NCBI GenBank assembly: GCA_034766995.1
Contig: CM068318.1
Coordinates: forward strand, 1,996,501 to 2,060,500
Reading direction: 5' to 3'
DNA length: 64,000 nt
Source: Acanthacorydalis orientalis
Lineage: Eukaryota > Arthropoda > Insecta > Megaloptera > Corydalidae
Shown here piece after piece: positions 57,838 through 64,000 of the stretch. A program made the translations under genes and the position numbers. Position 1 is the stretch's first letter, and the number at the start of each line of letters is the position of its first letter. The notes under the pieces were generated by a model, which did no database searches, had not been told where the DNA came from, and saw nothing but the letters and a program-made list of their open reading frames with translations.

Positions 57838-57965
57838 AAGAAGCTATCAAAGAATGATCAAAATTATTCATTGAACATTTTTGAACATAACTTCTTTTTA
57901 GTCTGTGAGGTGGGGGAGAAATTCATTTGTAAAAGACAAAATCAAGAAATGATCTAACGTTTCTG
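57838..57965 (+). repeat. H-family repeat, copy
   Basis: AAAGAATGATCAAAATTATT then CATTGAACATTTTTGAACAT, GTCTGTGAGGTG and GAAATTCATTTGTAAAAG. Aligns well with 59498-59640. Confidence 0.65.
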
Positions 57966-59497
57966 TGTATCTAAAAATAGATAAGTCTATTAAAGATGTT
58001 TATTTTCAATCCTTAAAAGTATTCTTAAAATAGATTTAATAATCGATTAATTCAATTATTCAGTATATAAAATAATTACTTACAAAAATCTTCAAGCAAT
58101 AATTTATAATTAATAGAATAAACAGTATAGAACATGTTTTAAATAAGTTCTTCGAGCATAGTTAAATGCAATAAAAAAAGCAATTAAAATAAAACAAATG
58201 TATATTCCAGTCGATATCTTGAAACAATAAAAAAATGCATTTGAATATTTTATTCTTTTAACTAGAAATAAAATTATTTATTCTGTTATCTGCATATCCG
58301 AATTTCCGTATATTTAGATACATTTGCATATACAGTTCTATATTTTTCTCCAAGATAATTCAGTCATGGTTCTATTAATTATATTCCTGTCACGAGAAAA
58401 TGAACACCGTGCAAATTAAATTCGGTGTTTTATTACAGTTCCAGTGAATGTAGTTAGAAAGACACACAAGATATGTTTTTTAAGTAATGAATTATTTGTT
58501 CGTAAATTTCAACGGAGAGATCTTATCGATGACGCAATGGTATACTAAAATGCATCACTGACTTTTATTTCCACAAGATGTTGAAGATAGAAAATTTTAC
58601 CCTCAGTAATTGTTTTGTTAAAAATGAGAATATTAATAAATTCTAGAATAATAGAAATCCAAACCAGTTTAAAATATACTCACTAGATTTCTTGCGATGA
58701 TAATATTTATATTAAATTGTTAGTAGTGGTTCGAAAAAGAATATTTGGTAGTTTGTGAGGTGTTGATAGATTTTAACTGTTCACAGTTGTTTCAGTTGTA
58801 TTTTTTGTGGGGGGAGGGGAGGAGGATCAGATAATTCGATCAGAGTTGTAATGAATTTAAATTCGAGTAAAAATCTAGTTTATAAATTCTTCAAGTAAGA
58901 CTGACGATGTGTGTTCAGCCTTAAACCGTGCAACGAACCAACAACAATCAGAAAACATCGGATGGCACATCATGTTAGTCGTGCGCTTCACACATTGGTC
59001 AACCGTCGACGTTAATCAAATACTTTTTAAGATTCTACGAATTCGATCTATATAAGAAATGATCTTATTTAAATAGAATTCCTCAACTATGAAATCACTG
59101 TGCGTATTGACAATGCTCGCTTGTGAGATGTCGTGCATTTACAATACAATCGACACGTCTATCCTGTCATCAAGATGATTTAATTAAGTCGCCACAGTTA
59201 ACACTCAATCTACACAAAATAAAGAGTGGTTCGTTTACGTCGAGAATATGCATTTACTGTTAGTTTTTCTACACGGCGTTGTTATGCGGAATCGTTCTTT
59301 TTTTACTTCTCCGTTGTTGTGTGCTCGGTGTCGTACATTTTCCAGGAAATAGTCGTTTGGACAAAATGTACAGTCACTTTTGTTCGGAGCGAATGTCATT
59401 ATTTTAACAGAAGAGTTTAAGGTATCAGCTCTTACACGAGAAGAACAAAACCGTTTATTTTTTGTTCGTCTATATAAAAGATCTCGAAATGTTCTTA
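57966..59497. other. Unassigned AT-rich stretch
   Basis: A weak H-family-like trace lies at 58500-58570 (CGATGACGCAATGGTATAC). A G-rich run at 58808-58826. The frames at 59226-59522 conflict on both strands. No supported gene. Confidence 0.4.
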
Positions 59498-59660
59498 AGA
59501 AACAATAAAAAAAAATTACCAAAATTATTCATTGAACATTTTTGATCAGAGTTTCTTTGCAGTCTGCGAGGTGAGATGAAGATTCATTTTTAAAAGCACA
59601 AAATTAAAAATTGATATAACATTTCAGTGCATCGAAATTTAGATTAATCTATTAAAGGTG
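59498..59660 (+). repeat. H-family repeat, copy
   Basis: AACAATAAAAAAAAATTACC then AAAATTATTCATTGAACATT, TTTGATCAGAG, GTCTGCGAGGTGAGATGAAG and ATTCATTTTTAAAAGCACAA. The following TTAAAGGTGTTTxTTTTxAATC also matches 57990-58020, so the pair shares more than 250 bases. Confidence 0.65.
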
Positions 59661-60050
59661 TTTGTTTTTAATCTTTAAAAGTATTCTTATTGAAAATCTT
59701 ATACTTTATTTTAATGAACTTTTATGTCTATGTGTTTTTTCTTCAAATACTGTTAAGCAAATATGTGAAGAATTAAACGAACACAATCGAAAAACTTCTT
59801 AGCAAATATATAACGCGTGGTTGTTATAATTAGTATTTATGATTTGCATTTGAAATCCTGATTCTGAAAACAGTTCGAAGAAAATATCAAACTCATTTCA
59901 TGCTCTATAATTAACACTTAAATTTCATATCACTTTTACACACATTTCCTCCATATAATAAGTTTATATACTCTGTACTATCAGAAAAGAACTACAATTT
60001 AAAATTATGAATATATTAGACTTTGTAAAATTTTTAGTCTTGCATTTTGC

Positions 60051-60480
60051 ATGATTTTCAAGCATCAATGGATGAAAATCTATCTCAGATGCAAGGAAAA
60101 CTCGCCAAACAACTGGAAGTTGATTGGACAACAATTTAATGACGAATGGATGAGATGGAAAAAAATCAGAAGCTTGGAAAGTGGGTACCGCATGAACATT
60201 CCAAACACAGTTTTGTCTGTAGACTCAACGTATGCATCTCGTTGCTTTTCAAGCAATTTAAGAAGAGTTTTTGTGAAAAATTGTTATCGGCGATGAAAAA
60301 TGGATTAAGTACAAAAATTCTAAACGCACACATTCATAAGTAGAACACGGGTCAGACGTCAAATCCGAATAGTCATGCCAAAAATGTCATTTTCTACATC
60401 TGATGGGATATGAAGTGTGCGCTGTTTTACAAGCTCCTCCAGCAGGGTGAAATGGTTACTGAGGAGTGCTACGGTCATCA
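60051..60480 (+). pseudogene. Mariner transposase, N-terminal to first-Asp part
   Basis: Plus frames give MDENLSQMQGKLAKQLEVDW (first region of the second helix-turn-helix), MEKNQKLGKWVPHEHSKHS (the WVPHEL linker motif of mariners), then VIGDEKWIKY (first catalytic Asp, in a third frame, about 60286-60315), then KNVIFYI, WDMKCALFYKLLQQGEMV and TEECYGHHL. The WVPHEL and first-Asp motifs lie in different frames, so at least two frameshifts disrupt it. The second and third Asp are missing: the sequence jumps at about 60485 to a family B end. Confidence 0.8.
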
Positions 60481-60492
60481 TTTATGGTTTGT

Positions 60493-60846
60493 ATCGTTTT
60501 AGGATTTTCAAGTGCTAGCCTTAACATTTAAAAAATGATGTATCTTGGTCAAGCAGTTGACATAATTTCGCAAAACAGTAATGAACACGACGAGGTTTTA
60601 AACCTTCATATTAAGCATTGTATGCGTTAGGCATTCCAGGTGAAAAAAATGCTGCCGGAGTTGCGAGAATGGGTTTTTTCAGGTGTGAGTGAAGATGTCG
60701 ACTCAAAGCAGTCATATTTTTTTCTATAAGGAATTCGTCAGTTATCCGACAGAAAGTTATACAAAATAATGGATTGAAAAGTATTCCGTTTTTCTGTAAA
60801 CGTTCATTTTCTATTAAAAAGAAAACCGAATAATTTGTATACCTGA
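60493..60846 (+). mobile_element. Mariner family B, deleted copy
   Basis: Begins within the A-end (GGATTTTCAAGTGCTAGCCT) and ends, read inward, TCAGGTATACAAATTATTCG (B-end, 60846). A C-terminal relic FF-x-GIRQLSDRKLYKIM lies near 60715-60775. It is fused directly to the transposase fragment at 60051-60480, which implies two insertions or a rearrangement. Confidence 0.7.
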
Positions 60847-61478
60847 CAATTGTTATCATAAATAAAATGTACAGTAAAATAATATCATAAAAATTATTCA
60901 GTAAATTGAAACCACATGATAAAAACAGTAATTGCATTGTAATTAATTACAAGTTTCACAATTGATTAAAACAGTACTGTACAGCGGACTGCTGCTGTCG
61001 CACTCGTGCACAACACCCATATCGAAAAACAATCACCTTCGATGTACAATTGAAACCCGAAACGAACGAACTGATGAATTATAATCGTATGCTCAATGAA
61101 GAAAGTGTGACGGTATCGCTCTCGAAAAATAACACACACATAGGCGAATACATTCGCAACATATTGCGAAGACGAAGAGTCGTTGCCACCAGACATATTC
61201 AGCATGCAAGTCGTTTCACGGATCATAAAGCCCAATGCACGACAGTGAAACAGCGAGATCTGTCAAATGTCAGGGCATTAGCAGTTATCATCTTACATCG
61301 GAATTGTTTGCCGAGACATTAAGATATATTTGAATTTATAATAATGCTACATCACTTGATATTTTTTTTACGGATAAGTGTATTATAACATTTACTTTAA
61401 AATGAAAGAAGTAACACGAACATTCCATACGTTAACGGTGAACATATTAGAATAAATTTTAACAAGGAAAATATCTTC

Positions 61479-61482
<4 letters not shown>

Positions 61483-61519
<37 letters not shown>
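61483..61519. repeat. (AT)n microsatellite
   Basis: AT run of about 36 bases. Confidence 0.96.
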
Positions 61520-61522
<3 letters not shown>

Positions 61523-61847
61523 GTTATATAATCCACATAATAAAAGTTTTTTGTATAAATTTGTAATAAAAGGTATTATAGTTATAAAAAAAATGCTGTT
61601 TCGCTTAATTTTATTTAATAATTATACAGTAATGTCATTAAGAACGTACATTACTCAGTATTATTACATTGGAATTATACAATAAAGGAGGTGATTAAAA
61701 GCAACACTGAAAGCATTTTTTTCAAATTAATACGCACTCAAGTCCACACATGCAATCTTAATGCGTTTTGTTATTTATCAATTTTTTTTATCGGTACTAG
61801 AAGAGATCGTTTATCAGCAATTGGTACATATATATATATATATGAGA

Positions 61848-62078
61848 TTTAGTATACTTTATTTTCATAATATCTTCAATATATTTTCTATTATTATTCA
61901 TGGTATTTAGTAAAAATTCTAATAAAGATTTTAATATATATATATAAAGAGAGAGAGTGAGACATACAGATGAGTTAGTATACTTTATTTTCATGGTATC
62001 TTTAATATATTTTCTATTATCATTCATGGTATTTAGTAAAAATTCTAATAAGGATTTTTATATATATATATATATAAT
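61848..62078 (+). repeat. Tandem duplication, two units of about 128 bp
   Basis: 61851-61945 and 61978-62072 share AGTATACTTTATTTTCAT, TATTTTCTATTATxATTCAT, GGTATTTAGTAAAAATTCTA and ATAAxGATTTTxATATATAT, nearly identical. Each unit ends in a TA run. The high identity suggests a recent event. Confidence 0.9.
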
Positions 62079-62833
62079 ATTTCCAGTGTGTTTCCTGTTT
62101 GTCAACATGTTTTCTGATATCCTTATTTCACATTTTCATTGATCTTCTCAATATTTTTAGATCTTATATGTAAAAAAAATATTTTTTATATAAATTACCA
62201 TTTCTTATAACAGTGCGTTGCAACAACACGTCTTAAATTGAAACCGGAAAAAATATCAATATGTTCCACTCATAAATGACCAGCAGAGATTTACAAGCAT
62301 TAAACGCAGTCACGCATGTATATTGTGCGGGTAAAAGAGAATTGAATATTAAGGTAGCTGACCCCTCGTACAATTAAAATCACTAACAAGGGCGGTAATC
62401 CACATTAGATCCTCACTTTATCTTATACGAACGAAAATTTAATTGCTTTCTGCTATTTATGTAAATATGAAATTTAATATATATTTATAATATACGTTAA
62501 TTGTACACTGCAACAATATACGAGTTAATGTGGATCGTGAAATATTAATCGAACTGTAAATATTTGCAGGTGCTGCACGATACGAGCAAATATTTCAGTT
62601 CAGAACAGAATTAGAATTGAGTCAGTTTGAAGGTACAGGAGTAATTTTTACACCTCAAAAATCAGATTTTTTGTACTTGTTCTGTAATAAATAAGATCAG
62701 GGTTTTCTGTATCGTGCAATCATACTTAAAATTCGTATAAACAACAGCCAAATGGCTTGAAAGTATAAATAATTTGTAAATTGATGCATAGTGTGCAAAT
62801 CTTACTAGATGTAAAATGTAAAACTGACAAATA

Positions 62834-62985
62834 TTAGGTGTGAGAATTAATTCAGTGCCTTTAAATTGAATCAGTCGTAACTCCGTTTAAAATTAAAATA
62901 TTTTCTAACCGTCCTAGAATTTTCAACTGCCGACCCTAACATTTAAAAACAAGCTACATATCATGACCAGGCATAGTCTAGCATT
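62834..62985 (+). mobile_element. Mariner family B, A-end fragment
   Basis: TTAGGTGTGAGAATTAATTC then AGTGCCTTTAAATTGAATCA, GTCGTAACTCCGTTTAAAAT, TAAAATATTTTCTAACCGTC and CCTAACATTTAAAA. Truncated by about 62985. Confidence 0.7.
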
Positions 62986-63420
62986 TTGACAGACTTTTAA
63001 TTCTCAGTAATCAAACATCACGTATATAAAATCCGGAGATACAAAACTGTACTCAAACATGAATTCCGAATTCTCTTGTACGAATTCCGAACGGGGAACG
63101 CGAACCGTATCGTTATACGTTTTTTTTTTATTCCACCCGTCTCCATTTACGCCATGTTACAAATTGAACAAGTACATTATAGATTTTACGAAATAGTATT
63201 CCGCTTTCGAGCGAAACAGAATGTTCATTTTGCGTGATGCCTACAATATATTACACCACTCATCAAATATGACATCAGAAACAAAGGTACGGTGGCACGG
63301 TTTCAGCTTTTATTCGCGACATCAAACGATCTCGCTCGAACATTGTGATGATGTGTATTGTCATGGTTGTCGTTTCCAACCCCTGTTGAGTCTATATACA
63401 TACACATGCATACATTTACA

Positions 63421-63465
<45 letters not shown>
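63421..63465. repeat. (AT)n microsatellite
   Basis: AT run of about 42 bases. Confidence 0.97.
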
Positions 63466-63469
<4 letters not shown>

Positions 63470-63789
63470 TAGGGTTATTTGAAATGAATTCAACAATTTT
63501 AAATAATAATACAATCAAATTTGTGTTAGAAATAAAATACCTATTATTGATATGTATGCATCCATTTACTTTTGTAATAGAAATTCAATGAATTTTAAAT
63601 TTAGATCTTTATTTTTATACGTTTTTATAATAAATCTGATCTATTTATATCGAATATATGAGATAAATGTCGAAAGAAAATTAAAAACAATAGAAAATGT
63701 ATCGATAATTAATCATTATTCGTCCGAAGTGTTAAAATTTTCAATCAGATGATGTATTCTTAGTTGCTGAAGAGATGGCATTCAAGATA

Positions 63790-64000
63790 TTAAGTGTACA
63801 AATTAATTTTATAGAAAACGAACATTTACTGAAAAATTAAATACATTTCAATCATCAAAGCATCCCCTTATTTTTTGTATAACTTTCTGTTTGGTGACCG
63901 ACGGATCCCTTGTCGAAAAAAAGATGCTAGCTTTGCGACGAATTCTTTATGCATTTTCGGACAGCATCTATTGTTTTTACATTTTTCACATGTTTTGCAC
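63790..64000 (-). mobile_element. Mariner family B, 3' end, runs off the window
   Basis: TTAAGTGTACAAATTAATTT at 63790 is the B-end. Inside, the minus strand reads FF-RQGIRR-SP then a SIFFSTRDPSVTKQK frame, the transposase C-terminus as in 55900-56010. The rest of the element lies beyond position 64000, so its completeness cannot be judged. Confidence 0.7.

Larger units (their letters stand above)
60850..62830. other. AT-rich unassigned stretch
   Basis: AT run at 61483-61519; two near-identical segments around 61845-61945 and 61975-62060 (see next entry). Frames 60966-61322 conflict on both strands. No supported gene. Confidence 0.4.

Overview
This is an AT-rich window of eukaryotic, almost certainly arthropod (probably insect), nuclear DNA. 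There are no operon-like gene blocks, no long open frames, no rRNA or tRNA that I can support, and no CRISPR. The order cannot be fixed from this sequence. The evidence for an insect-type genome is the mobile-element mix (several mariner families, a DUF4817-type Tc1/mariner relative, RTE-like non-LTR retrotransposons, TTAA-flanked MITEs) together with undepleted CpG patches in an AT-rich background. No complete protein-coding gene was recognised; the window looks like a large intron or an intergenic, repeat-rich stretch.

Layout. 1-4.5 kb: simple repeats and an end fragment of a DUF4817-type transposon (3179-3429). 4.5-6.2 kb: an LTR/promoter-like block, then a mariner relic (4795-5689) split by a TTAA-flanked MITE, then a foldback MITE and mixed microsatellites. 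6-14 kb: copies of a dispersed repeat family ('H family') and (TA)n tracts. 14.1-15.0 kb: a DUF4817-type element with both TIRs. 16.3-18.1 kb: RTE-like fragments. 19.4-20.0 kb: a mariner with an intact D34D spacing. 21.3-22.1 kb: an RTE 3' end abutting a mariner end. 24, 26.8-27.6 kb: a short mariner with both ends and RTE 3' ends. 29.8 kb: a possible exon. 32.7-38.7 kb: an inverted, head-to-head duplication with two related small ORFs, enclosing a DUF4817 transposase N-terminus and a mariner C-terminus. 39.6-40.5 kb: a tandem array of H-family units (period about 113 bp). 41.68 kb: a strong recursive-splice-site candidate. 42-50 kb: mostly unique AT-rich DNA and (TA)n tracts. 50.5-51.5 kb: another DUF4817-type element with a nested TTAA MITE, followed by a large palindrome. 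52-64 kb: many ends of one mariner family, a 41-bp minisatellite and further H-family copies.

The features most worth pursuing are: the H family, whose better copies carry a hammerhead-ribozyme-like half-core (CTGAnGA, short stem, GAAA) next to a palindromic segment; the head-to-head duplication with related ORFs beginning MFC(T/A)CLKSVR; the zero-length-exon splice motif at 41680/41681; and the very high density of (TA)n tracts, many of which directly abut transposon ends. All family assignments were made by eye from translated motifs and inverted repeats; no search was run.
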